Positions 12,901-23,935 of a stretch of 64,000 bases of DNA are shown piece after piece. Source of the DNA: Camarhynchus parvulus (lineage: Eukaryota > Chordata > Aves > Passeriformes > Thraupidae); contig NC_044572.1 of assembly GCF_901933205.1 (NCBI RefSeq), positions 59,864,965 to 59,928,964 on the forward strand, read 5' to 3'. Numbering within the stretch: the stretch's first letter is position 1; each line of letters starts with the position of its first letter. The translations under genes were made by a program, and so were the position numbers. The notes under the pieces are model-generated. The model saw nothing but the letters and a program-made list of their open reading frames with translations. It was not told the origin of the DNA and made no database searches.

Positions 12901-15900
12901 GAACTTTGGATATGAGACTATAAATGCAGAGGGAAAGATTTATATATTTAAGAGTGCCATGTGGCACTGGTTTGTTTTGAAAGAACTGCATGTGTAAGGT
13001 AAGCATCTAACTGACCTTTCTGTAATTTATCAAACCTTGACTTTCTTCCCCTCCTTTCCAAACCTCGTCTGTTCACAGCTGCAATCCTACTCTCTGCTAC
13101 AAGTCACAGTCTGTGTTTGTTTCTGAGGGATCTTTCCTGTGTTGCAAGATGAGAACCAGCAGAGATGTAAGCACTGTAGTATATTCCCTGAAGCTTCTCT
13201 AAAATGTTTATGCCAGTGGCAAAGATCCTGTTTGACATTTCAGCACAATAGGGTTGAATGCAAGAGCTTCAGGCAACTGCTGTGCACTCTGCTGACATTC
13301 ACTTGCCTGCAGTGCTTGGAGGAAAAGTCCCATTGCACTTGATTTCTGCTCCTAACTTATCAGTCTCCTGTCTTTGTTAGGCTCTGGTCTTAAACTGAAA
13401 CTGCTTCTTCAGATCACTTAGGCTGCACCTCAGGTAGCAGACATGTAGGCATGTCTGGGTCAATGATTTGACTGCTGCTGGCCTTCCCTGCATATATTTA
13501 AATCCCTTCTAACTCTCCCCTGGATGAATCATCTCTTAACCTGTGTTTGGGGGTATTTTCAGTTTGAGTTGGCCGCTCAGCCCATGGGAACAAACTGATG
13601 TTTGAGTTGGCACATTAGCAGCTATTGGTGTGACCACTCCATTCCATATATTATCCATGTTCCTTCCTTCTAAGATGTTTTTGAAAACTGTGGATGGGAT
13701 TGGAGCTAAAAGTAAAATATGTCCTGGTCATGCTGCCTCATCATCTCACTTCTAAATAATTTTTGAAAGCTCTAGAAGTTTTAAATTAGCAGTGAAGCTG
13801 AAGAAATTAAAATCCCAAATCAGACCATGACTTTTCAGACATGGAAATACCGATGTCTTGGTTCTTATTCTATTAAAGACTTGGAGTCTCTTTGCAGTAT
13901 TAATTCTGATAAAGATGTAAATTCCAGTATTGATTTTGGACTTTATTGTTTCTTGTGCACTTACATATTAGTAGGAATCTGTTTGAAATCACACACATAA
14001 ACTCTTGGTGTTGCAGGGATTTGTGGTCGACTATATTTATTTTTATTGCAGTATTAGGGCTATTCTGAGTGGCTAAACATACTACAAAAAATACACAATT
14101 TTACTTGAAATGAAAATGAGTTTTAAAGTTTCCTGTTGTTTATGATATACTTTTGCTTTTCTATTGAGCATAATTTTAATAAATCTCCTCTTTGTCACTG
14201 AAGATTTTAATAATGAACTAAGATATTTTCCAGTCTAACTAGGTTAATTCAGAGGTCTCATATTCATTATTAGCAGTTTTCCTATAACTGTGGTGGTGTA
14301 CAAAGAAAGCAGATATCAGAAACTCTTTATTTAAGTGTTTTTAAGGGGGTGCCAGTAATGATGAGTAGAACAGTCTGGACAAACTATAAACTGCTTTGTC
14401 TTCATGTCTTACTGCCTTTTACCTTCTCCCCAGCTATTTTTGAAACTTTAGCATTTGTTAGTCTTTTGCTTTTATTTTATTCTGTGCTCCTTCTATTCTT
14501 TAAGGATTCAAAGAATCCAAGTTCTCCACAGCAGCTGTTTTCACAAACTCAAGATTTGAAGATTTAAGGTAGGTTTTGAAATTGCTTTCATATTGAGTCA
14601 CACCCAACAAGACAATAGAAAAAAGAAAGTAGCACTAGTAGTGGTGATAGTATTAATAATTTGTCATTCCATGTCTTAGATGAATCAAATCTGAGAAAGT
14701 GTTTACAACAGATTTATGAAAAAAGAAATGTTGAGCAAAAGAACACATTTCATTGCAAATGTTGCAGAAAATTTCCAAAAAATTGTGTTTAGTTTTATTT
14801 AATTAGACAATGTGGAAACACATAGCTCTTCCATTTCCTATAAATAGGTTGTCTTCCTGATGAAATTATTAGTATTGAGCAAACTATAGGAGAGAAAGGG
14901 GAACAAGCAGTGACTGATAAAAGACAATTCACAGATGTTTATTTAGCTAATGCATGAAGCAGTTTTAATCTGCTGATAGATTATTTGAAAGTTTTGATCA
15001 GTTTAGTGGGATTATGTGATAAAACAGGCAAAATTCAATAAGCACATTAAAATTAGAGAAGGTTTGATTGGATTTCCTTATTAGCTGTTTTGTTTGTGGG
15101 TTTGGTTTTTTTTTTTTGGTCTGTTTATTGTTTTTTTGGTTTTTATTTTTTTTAGGAAAAGTAGGGTTTATGACATATGGAAAGATGGTGGCTTAGGTAT
15201 GTTAGATCATAAGTTTTTCAGTTTGATAGACTTGATAGAATTTTCTATTAATTTAATTTAACTACCATTACCTGCTGCTAGGTCTTCCTTTTAGTTGATA
15301 AATTAAAAATACAGTCATTTTCAATGTTTTATTTTTGTGCTTATTTTAGAGATGTATCTAAAGGAAAACCCCATACTTAGGCCTTTCCTGTACAGCATTG
15401 CAATTTCTTTCATGTTTCTCAGAGTGAAAAAAACCAAGATGAACATTCTGAATTTACCTACGGTGTACACTGCATGCTAAAGAAGCTGTGTGCTTATTTT
15501 TTTCTTTCATGGACTCATTTTATTAAATGACTATTACTACCTGCTTTTTATACACATTTTGCTCTGTTTTGGGAGGGAAAAACTCAACATAAATTATTTT
15601 TTTATTACTTCTGTCACTTGGAGTGTTTCTTCCTTAAGAGCGTGAGGCAATAATTTTAGAGACTGAAGAAGTTTCAAGAAGCTTCAAGAAAATTTTGCCA
15701 AGTAGAGCCTGATATTTTGCAACATGACCTAGTTCTAATTAATTTCCTGCATTTGGGACACAGCCTTGGAGGGCGAGGTTGAATCCTGCTGCCATGGGTG
15801 GGAGGCATCCATCATTTCTGCAACACACAGGTGCAGGGGAGAGGAGTTTGCCATGCAGGTTGCTCTGATGGTGGGGTGCTGGCCATTCAGCTTCCAAAGG

Positions 15901-18900
15901 TCCTGCTGTCTCCAAGCTGTCTGGGTGCTTCCTCTTGGAGCTGCTCATGTTTTGGCTGCTGTGCTCATGCTCCTACCAGGTACTGATGCTCCTTTAATTG
16001 TCCTTCTTAATTTCACTTAGTAAAGTGGGTGAACAAAATGGGTCTGGCTGTGAGAGCCAAGGTCTCACAAATTTCCTGGAGAGCAGCACTGTTTTTTTAC
16101 ACAGCTGGTTTGTATCCATGGCTGTTCTAAGCCACAGAGCTGAGGGTTCAGCTTTGCTATCTTTACCCATTCACAAGTTTGCTGACCCAGGTGCTTCTAT
16201 ATTAAGCATGGAGAGAGAGGCTCTTCTAGTGCCATGCTAAGAGGAATGAATCACCTTTCAACATGCCAGCCTGATGCACAATCAGCACTGATGTTTAGCT
16301 GCTGAATGAATGAACGTTTTGTAGGAGGACTCTTGTAAAGAAGGCTGTGTCTGCAGAAGTGCACAGCAAAGTCAGCATGCAAGTGAGCTCTGGTTTTCTT
16401 TTATTCTCCATGTAACTGTTTGTGTTCAAGTGGAATGACAATAACATCAAGAAGTGCAAGTAAATCTTGGCATATATTTGCCATCAGGTGACTTAAATGT
16501 GCCCCCTTCATCTTTCATACTTTGGGCACATAAACAGAGTAATAGGTCAGAAAGTTAACTATTAGCCAAGTTTCAAATCCTGCTGGTGAGTGATGGCTGG
16601 TGTTTCACTGGCGTGGCAGCTCTCTTGTGATGCTGGTGAGGCAGGTGTTTTAAGCCAGTCATCAGTATCAGGTACAGCTTTTAAATAAACTCATCTATCA
16701 TGAGTATTCATGTTTGGGCAGCAGTTGCCCAGCTGTGCTTAGACCGTGGCACTGAGCATGTCAAGTGTCACCTTGCACAGACAAGCTCAGGAAAAAAGTT
16801 TCCCCAGGGCTGTTAATATCCTCGTCAACGCAAGCCAACAGACATCTTCTGACAAAGTGTGGGCAGAGAGCGGGGGGAGGAAATGCACTGTGTCAACTAA
16901 TAGAAATTCGGGCTGTGCAAAATCCCTATGGGTTCCAAGGCAGAGCCAGTGATTGAGGAGGATTGCAGGCAGTCCTGTGGTGATGGAGGATGAGAAGGAT
17001 TCATATCTGACCAGGTATAAAAGGTGTAGCAGATCAAATGCTTTGCTTCTGTCAAACAAAAACAAAACAAAAAGGGCTTTGAATTAAGAAAATACTTAAT
17101 GAAGAAGCAAATAGAACAGAAACATTAGCATTGAACCTCTGCCCCCTTACGAAGGGTTTTGAGCCTGTCTGTGTTCTTGCTTTATCTCTTCAGAGCAGAC
17201 ACAGTTTTTTTTAATAGAAAAACTCTGGAGATGAGCACTGACTGCATTAAAATGTCATCTCACAAAGCAGGGGCTTTAAAACAGGATTTTAACAGAGTAT
17301 TGCCCAAGCAGGCCATGAATAGTAAGCAGAGATATAATGCAAAAGGAGACCATCTTACTTAAATGGATTTTATTAGCCAACCTCTAAACACACTAGATAT
17401 GGGTAGACTGAAGTTACATGTGCCATTCACAAGCTTGGTTCTCCTAGTAAGTAATTGTGAGTTTTCTGCAACAGATTCACACTTAATGTGAAGTTTTCAG
17501 AATCACTGTAGCCTTAGAAGATGAAATATTCTTGAGGGGGAAATGGTTAGTATTTTAATTTAAAGAGAAGTATGTCTTATTGCTGTTAAAATATAAAAAT
17601 CAAATTACTGTGCAGGGGATGAAAGTGGATTAAGGGAAATAAATGTTGATCTTCAGTCAAACTTTCATTTAAGCCACTTGTATCTTGATGAATTTCATGC
17701 ATGGTATTTCAGATCAGTTTTTGTGAGGGTTTTTTTTTTTTTTTTCCACATAAACAGAAGTCTCTGCAGTAGCTGCAAAAGCAGATTTCACCTGTACTGC
17801 TCTGGTTTCCAAACTGTTGCCTGTGGAGGGACTTGTTTCACTCTGTGCTCTTCCCCAGACACCCCATGCCCTGGCTTTGTTTGAAGCTTTTGTGCTGTAA
17901 CATTCATGTTGCTAAGGATGTGGAAAATGTGAGGTTCAGAGGAAGGAAGAGAAGCATTACACTGCTTTACGAAGTGTGCCATGCTGTACAGAGGTAAATG
18001 TGCTTAGCTATCATCAGAAAGAGATTCCTTGTGTAAAATTTTTCAAGTGAAAATCTGAAACTGCATTTTGAACTTGTCTGTCAGTAGCCTCTTCTATAGC
18101 TATTTGTCTGCTTTTCCTCTAGGTGAGTTTTTCTTTAGGATTTGGGGATTTTTTTTTAATTTTTTTTTTTAATGCTGGAATATTAGATCTATTATTTCCT
18201 TTTCACATGAGTAGTGCATGTAATATATAGGCCTGTATCTCTAAAATACACCCAATCTGGGACCATCTAGGTCAGATCACAAGCAGTAATGTTGTCCCCA
18301 GAATTAAATCCAAATTTGGCATCAGATTCCAAAATAGTCCCAGAATAACACTCCCTAGAGTTTAAAAAAGCATGCTAACACATTCATATTAATTTGAATG
18401 GTAAGCCCTGTTTCTGTCCTTGGGCTGAGCCTTAAACCAATATTGTGGCTAGGGGATTATTGTTAGTTGAAGAAAAAGTATTAGCTCCAGGTACACAGAA
18501 GACTGAGAACTGTGAAATCTACAGGAAAACTCAGTAGAAGTATCATTTTGGAACAAAAGGGGAACAGGAAGAAAAAAAGCCATCAGCAATATTCATGTGT
18601 TCAGTGCATAATGCCACATATTCTGTTGGCTTCCAAAGGCCTTCTCAGATTCCTGCTGTTCCATGGCTTTCTCTTACCCATATGGTGAGATCCTCTGATG
18701 TTGCCTAACTGTAGTGATCAGTTTTGATTTACTGATTTCGCCAGATGTCAGACATCTGAGAAGCTGGCTCACATTACCTGTCTGAAGGTCTCTGTGGGTG
18801 ACTGACTTCCATGGACTTTAGAGAAGATCTGACCTGTCTGCACCTGCTGGAGAGGCTGGAAAACAGAAGTCCTAGTTCTTCTCTTCTGCTGATGTAAGCA

Positions 18901-20128
18901 AGACCTAGCTCCATCGAATTAGATGAATTAGCTGTTCTCTGAAGCTGCAGACGAAATGGGACTCAAAAGCAGCTATTTAGTAACAACATAGATAATGGCT
19001 AATTCAAAGTATGACAGAGGTCAATAAAGGGTGAAGTCTAATTGCACAGTCCCATGGAAATAATAACCTTTTGTGATAAATGCTCAAAGAAAGCACAGGG
19101 AGATAAATTGCTTGCATGTCTGCTTAGATATTAAGATATTTTATTGAAAGTGTAAAGACTGTAGATACAGTGCAGTTTGCATAATTGAAACAGCAGAGAG
19201 GACAAATTTTGTTTTAAGGAATTGGCAGTGATGCAAATTCTTCAACCCTCAATGTTTAGAAGATACTGAAATAGGCTTAAAATAAGACTCAACAAATAAT
19301 CACTGTTTTCTTACATTTACTTTATGAGCCATTAGATGTGGGTCACATTTTGTTTTCCCAGTTATATAATCCCTGTACTCTTGAAAATACCTGTTATTGT
19401 CTGCCTGGCGATGAAACTCTGAGAGCTAACAATAGCCTAAAAGTGACACCGAGTCTTTAAAAGAGCAAATCAAGTTTTGTAGTTTGTCAAACAAAACTGT
19501 TGCTCAAGTCAATGGGTCTGCAACAGAGCTGATGGTTAAAAATTGTTTGATAGATGGAGACTGAATCTGATGCTTAGAAGCAGAGGTATAAGGAGAAATT
19601 TCAGTCACCTTTCAGCTGCAGCCTGCTTGCAGCCCATCTAATCCAGTAGCTGCCAATTTGTTAGGATAACCTCTGAGAGGATTAGTCTGTGTGAGGCTGT
19701 ACAATGGCCAGGAGTGGCACTTGGTGCCTGCCAATGAAGGCAGAGTGGCTGCAGCTGGGGTGGGTTTCCAGGGCACCCTGAGTGTGGGGCTGCCGCCTTG
19801 GCACCAAACAGATCAAGCTTCCGTTTGTCTCCACAAGGGCTGCACGCTGCCAGCATCACTCCAGGATGAAAAGCCTGGTACTGGGCCCTCCACAGAATGT
19901 GGTAGCAGAGTAATGGTTGGGAGGCACCTGCTCACTCCTTTTGCATCCTGGCTCCACTGAGGACGGGTATCTCTGTTGCCACATTTCTCTTCACAGGAAA
20001 AACAAGGCACAATTCTTCCCAAGGATTTCTGAAGTTCACATTCTCTGAACCTCAGAGAAAAGGAAAACACAATTCTTATCTCGTTTGCTGTGCCTGTGTT
20101 GTGCTAAAGTAGAATGCAGTATGGAGAT
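9967..20128. other. Noncoding AT-rich DNA, no gene recognised
   Basis: About 10 kb without a recognisable exon, RNA gene or well-preserved repeat. It contains short homopolymer runs (T-rich at 15105-15152, T at about 17730-17747) and two moderately G+C-richer patches (about 15740-16020 and 19590-19960) with overlapping chance frames. An AATAAAG-containing segment near 11698-11712 resembles a transcript or LTR 3' end, but I could not delimit an element there. Confidence 0.6.
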
Positions 20129-20391
20129 TGTTTACCCAAAGTGAGGATGTTTTGTTCCCTTGGCCTATCAGGGCCAAGAAGTGTGTGCGTGTCGGACTGC
20201 CACGGGACAGTCACAGGAGAATCAGAGATGGGTGCAGTGTGAGCAGTTGTGAGCACGAGTGAGGGCATGGCAGATTCAGTTTAGATACAATGTACATAGT
20301 ATAGTATAATAAAGTAATTAATTAGCCTTCTGATATCAATGGAGTCAGATGCATCATTCTCTCACCAACCCAGAGTTGCCTTTGATTTACA
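20129..20391 (+). mobile_element. LTR-like endogenous retrovirus element (approximate ends)
   Basis: This segment resembles a songbird LTR family I remember: a short hairpin (CTTGGCC at 20159-20165 pairing with GGCCAAG at 20172-20178), a CpG-bearing GTGTGCGTGTCGGACTGCC block, then a polyadenylation signal AATAAA at 20308-20313. After that comes a U5-like stretch reading GGAGTCAGATGCATCATTC. The strand follows from the position of AATAAA. The termini are set at TGT (20129) and ACA (20391), but no convincing target-site duplication flanks them, so either edge may be off by tens of bases. No internal retroviral genes are adjacent. Confidence 0.5.
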
Positions 20392-20707
20392 ATATATCTC
20401 CTCTCATCCATCTGCTCCCTCCCACATGTGCCCCCCTCCTTTTCCTTTGTTAAATTTGATTTAATCCTTCCAACATTTGTCCCACCTTTTGGGGACTTGT
20501 GATAGATGGGCGTGAAAAGACAGCCTTCCAATTGCAGCTAACCCAGGTGGAGAGCAGGGAATGGGTAATTAACTGGGAGCCACTGCATGAGTGCTGGGCA
20601 GGCAGCTGCCAAGCCTCTGTGCATGCACAGACCAAATCCTGCCTGAACTGTGTGGAAAAGGCAAGGATGTGCATTTGCAATGACAATCTCTTTGCAAGTC
20701 CTGGGCT

Positions 20708-20736
20708 AGATATTTTGCTCTCTGGGCAAAATATCT
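20708..20736. repeat. Perfect 11-bp inverted repeat at NUMT left junction
   Basis: AGATATTTTGC (20708-20718) and GCAAAATATCT (20726-20736) are exact reverse complements around a 7-base loop. The right arm ends where recognisable mitochondrial ND1 sequence begins, about 20736. The hairpin may have marked the break that captured the mitochondrial fragment, or it may have formed during end-joining repair. Coincidence is also possible. Confidence 0.85.
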
Positions 20737-21101
20737 CGACCTAACAGAGGGAGAATTGGAGCTAGTATCAGGATTTAATGTAGAATATGCAGCAGGCCCT
20801 TTTGCCCTCTTCTTTCTAGCTGAATACGCTAACATCATGCTCATGAACACACTAACCACAATCCTGTTCTTCAACCCAAGCTTTCTCAACCCCCCTCAAG
20901 AGCTATTCCCCGTCATTCTAGCCACAAAAGTCCTGCTCTTATCAGCAGGATTCCTATGAATCCATGCTTCTTATCCATGATTCTGATACGACCAGTTAAT
21001 ACACCTACTATGAAAAAACTTCCTGCCACTCACACTAGCCCTGTGCCTCTGAAATGCGCCAGTCTGCTATGTGGGCCTGCCTCCTTATCTAAGGCCCTAT
21101 T
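20736..21101 (+). pseudogene. MT-ND1: NUMT: nuclear copy of mitochondrial ND1, 3' part
   Basis: Read with the vertebrate mitochondrial code (TGA=Trp, ATA=Met), the plus strand encodes the C-terminal part of NADH dehydrogenase subunit 1. Recognisable segments are [26 protein letters not shown], the hydrophobic helix around [16 protein letters not shown], and later LLWKNFLPLTLALCLW and GLPPYL. The frame stays open under the standard code from 20756 to 20959 and then meets TGA, which is Trp in mitochondria. Three arginine codons (CGN) expected in the conserved WIRASYPRFRYDQ region read CAT, TGA and TGA here, as expected from CpG deamination in nuclear DNA. Near 21045-21070 about two codons appear deleted. 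The copy is a 5'-truncated, non-functional insertion with no start codon of its own, and it runs directly into tRNA-Ile sequence in the usual avian mitochondrial order. Confidence 0.93.
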
Positions 21102-21146
21102 GGAAATGTGCCTGAATACCAAGGGTCACTATGATTAAGTGAACAT
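21102..21146 (+). pseudogene. NUMT: truncated mitochondrial tRNA-Ile
   Basis: The sequence directly after the ND1 remnant begins GGAAATGTGCCTGA, the acceptor and D-arm start of avian mitochondrial tRNA-Ile. It continues through an anticodon arm with GAT at 21133-21135 (CACTAT-GAT-TAAGTG) and then departs from mitochondrial sequence at about 21147. The variable region, T arm and 3' acceptor strand are missing, so it cannot fold as a tRNA. The ND1 to tRNA-Ile order matches avian mtDNA, which shows a single contiguous mitochondrial fragment of about 410 bp. Confidence 0.85.
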
Positions 21147-23861
21147 CAACATTTCTCCTGACATGATTAAAATTTGATCCAACATCTTCAAGCCTAATCC
21201 CTTTAACTGTTTGAAGCCCCTGCATTTTGCTCTCCCTGAGTCTACTCCACGCTCCTTTGGGTAGATGCAAGCTCACTGCATTTCTGAAACATATTTCTGC
21301 TGCTTTGATGTGTATAAAGCAGCTGTTAAAGTTGATGAAGTGGATGACCCAAAGTTACAGGGAGCTGGTTTTTCTCCAGCTGTTTTGCGCTTCTCCTGTT
21401 CCCCTTGTACAGGATAGCAGAGAGCCCTGCAAACACGAGGCTCCTTGTGTAGCTCCTGTACCAGCAGCACTGCATCCTTGTCTTCAGCCTAGCCAAGTCA
21501 CTGAGCCAGCCATTGCTCCATCTCCTCCAGGCTGCTGTTGGCTGTTTAATGCCTCACCAAGGGTACAGAGACAGTAGCTGGCTACTGATGTAGATGAGAA
21601 TAAATTATCAAAACAGAGATGGAAGGAGATAAAAGACATAGTTGTGTTTCTTTGTCAGTGGTGACTGACAAATTGGAAGGAGAACTGAGGTTTTGAAGAG
21701 CAGTCAAATCATTGGATTGTGGTTTTTCTTTGGGACACGGTGATAAAATGGGGAGCAGAGGGAACTCTGATATAGTGGCTTGCATGGGCGTCATGGCAGG
21801 TCAGCTGTGGGGAGAAGAGAAGCAAATATGTGCTGACGGGGAAAAATGGTCAAGGAGACACTCATGAACTCTGAGAGCAAAGTGAGAAAGGTAGGCTTTG
21901 AAGAACAAATATACTGATGGTTAAAATCTCTCCAAGCTGAGAGGTAAAGCCCCTTCACAGATGTTAACAGCTCTTCCAAAATTCAGTCTACTAGGACAGA
22001 AGGGACTTTCATTTTCATGTGAAATCATTAAGTAGCTGAGTAATCCTCTGTTTTCTCTATTTTAAGGCTAACAGTGGTAAAGTTCAAGAGGGAAAGTTTT
22101 CAATCAACTAATTGTTCTATTAATTGCAATGCACATTTAAGTGCCAGGGGCTGGTGATGACTGCATAGAGTTGCAAAAATTCAGTGGCTGAGAGGAACTG
22201 TACAGTGAGAGGTAGACACCTGATGGAAATGTAATTTTTCGTGTATTCTGCAGCACTGTGTAAATTAGGTATAACAGAACTACATTATTTCTCAGAAAAT
22301 ATTCCTGTCAAGATATTGCTCCTTGTAAATCATAAGACAAGTTTGTGTTGCTAAGACAGACTGCACAGGTCCTGCTTAAGGAAAGATTACTCTGAAACAT
22401 CTTGACATGTTTGGGGTTTCAGGTTTTTGCATCTTGTGCAGTAAAGGCGTAGAGTTTTGGGTGTGGTGCACTCTTGAATAAAATCATCACCCTTCTCACC
22501 CTGGTGGGGATCTGGTGTCAGCATCTGTAGGCTACAGCTGCGCCTTCAGCATGGCTCTGGCAGGAGTCCCTGGCTCTGCTCAGATTCTTTCTATTCACTG
22601 ATGGCATTTTCCTGCTCTGGAAGAGGAGGTGTTTCCAGAAACAAGCTCTTTCCTCCAGTCCAACCTTTCCTTAGCTGTCAGCCCTGTGCAATCCATAAAC
22701 AAAACACAGCCTGCTGATTTCACACCTGCTTTGTGCAGCACAGCACTAGACACCGTTGGTGCAAGACGTTTTAGCTCCAGCTGATAATTCTGCTCCATTG
22801 AATTTTACATTTGATTTGGGGAGAAGCACTGGCTGCACTACATGTATCATCTAGTTCCCATCAAGAGCAGTGAGAACGCTGGTGCACAGCAGTGGTGGTT
22901 GTTGTGCCTTGTGCTTTTATACCTTTCTTTAATAATAATAAATTCATTTTCAGTAAAGAAAATAAATCTTTTAGGGCCCTGTTAATGGGTTTCCAATGGC
23001 CTTATAAAGCAGGGCATATGTTTCTTGAATTCTTTTCACTCCAGCCCTCTCCAGTTCTTTCCCTAAGCTGTGGTAGTAATTTTCTGTTTGGGGTGCCTGT
23101 GGTAATCATAAAATGAATATTCTTTCAATACAGAAGTGCTCCCTCTCCTCTTGGCAGGATAAACCCAGGACTGAAGCGCCTTGACCACTGTCACAAGGTT
23201 GACCATCCAAGAACAATCGATTTCTAAATGTGCTTGAACCTTGGGTGACCCGAATTATAGCAGCAAGTATTACAAGCTGGGACATCTGGTGGACAATAAA
23301 ATTTTTTTTATTTGTTTTTACATGAAGCAGCTGTACTTGAGCAGATGACCAGGGGCTGTGCAATCAAAGTGTGAATAGCTGAATTAGCAAATTATATTTG
23401 GCTTCTTAAGCACTTATTTGAATGCTGCATGCTCTTTTTTTAATTTTGCTTTATTAACATCTACCAAAAACGCAGCAGTGTTGGCATTATTGTTATTAGT
23501 GACTTATTTGCTTCATTAAAATTTACAGCACGTTTTACATTCACCATCTGGGACAGCTTCTCCCATGTTTATGGTTAAAATGCAACTTAAACTCAGGCCT
23601 AATAGTCTAAAATAAAAGATTTTATAGATAAAACTCTTTATTTGGATGCCAGCGTTACCTCTTTTTGCTAGAGTGCAAACAGAATTCTATTTTGCTCCGT
23701 TACTGTGGTACAATTTAGTGCTAGGATACAGAAAAATATTTCTGCTTTCATTAAAAGATGTTGTTGTACATAAGGCAAAGGTCAATCCTGCTATTACTTG
23801 GAAGGCTGCAGCTTTGGGGTATGGCTGGGGCGGGAATTAGACAACTGAGAGAGACTTAAGA

Positions 23862-23935
23862 CTAAAGGACCTTCTGGGTCACTGAGTCTAAATCCCTGCA
23901 ATTGCAAGTAACTACCTTGGATAATCCCTTTCCAA
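23862..23935 (-). mobile_element. Probable old CR1 LINE 3'-end fragment
   Basis: The block GGACCTTCTGGGTCACTGAG, followed by a 'TCTAAATCCCTGC' stretch and then 'GATAATCCCTTTCC', follows the order of the reverse-complemented CR1 3' region (GGGACCTC..AGGTCATCGAGTCC..CCCCTGC..). The fragment is short and lacks the terminal ATTCTATG repeat. It is therefore an old, degraded copy, and the call rests on remembered consensus order. Confidence 0.4.

Noticed and set aside
22470..22510. AATAAAATCATCACCC, resembling an LTR R/U5 segment
   Set aside because: No bounded element or flanking duplication was seen.
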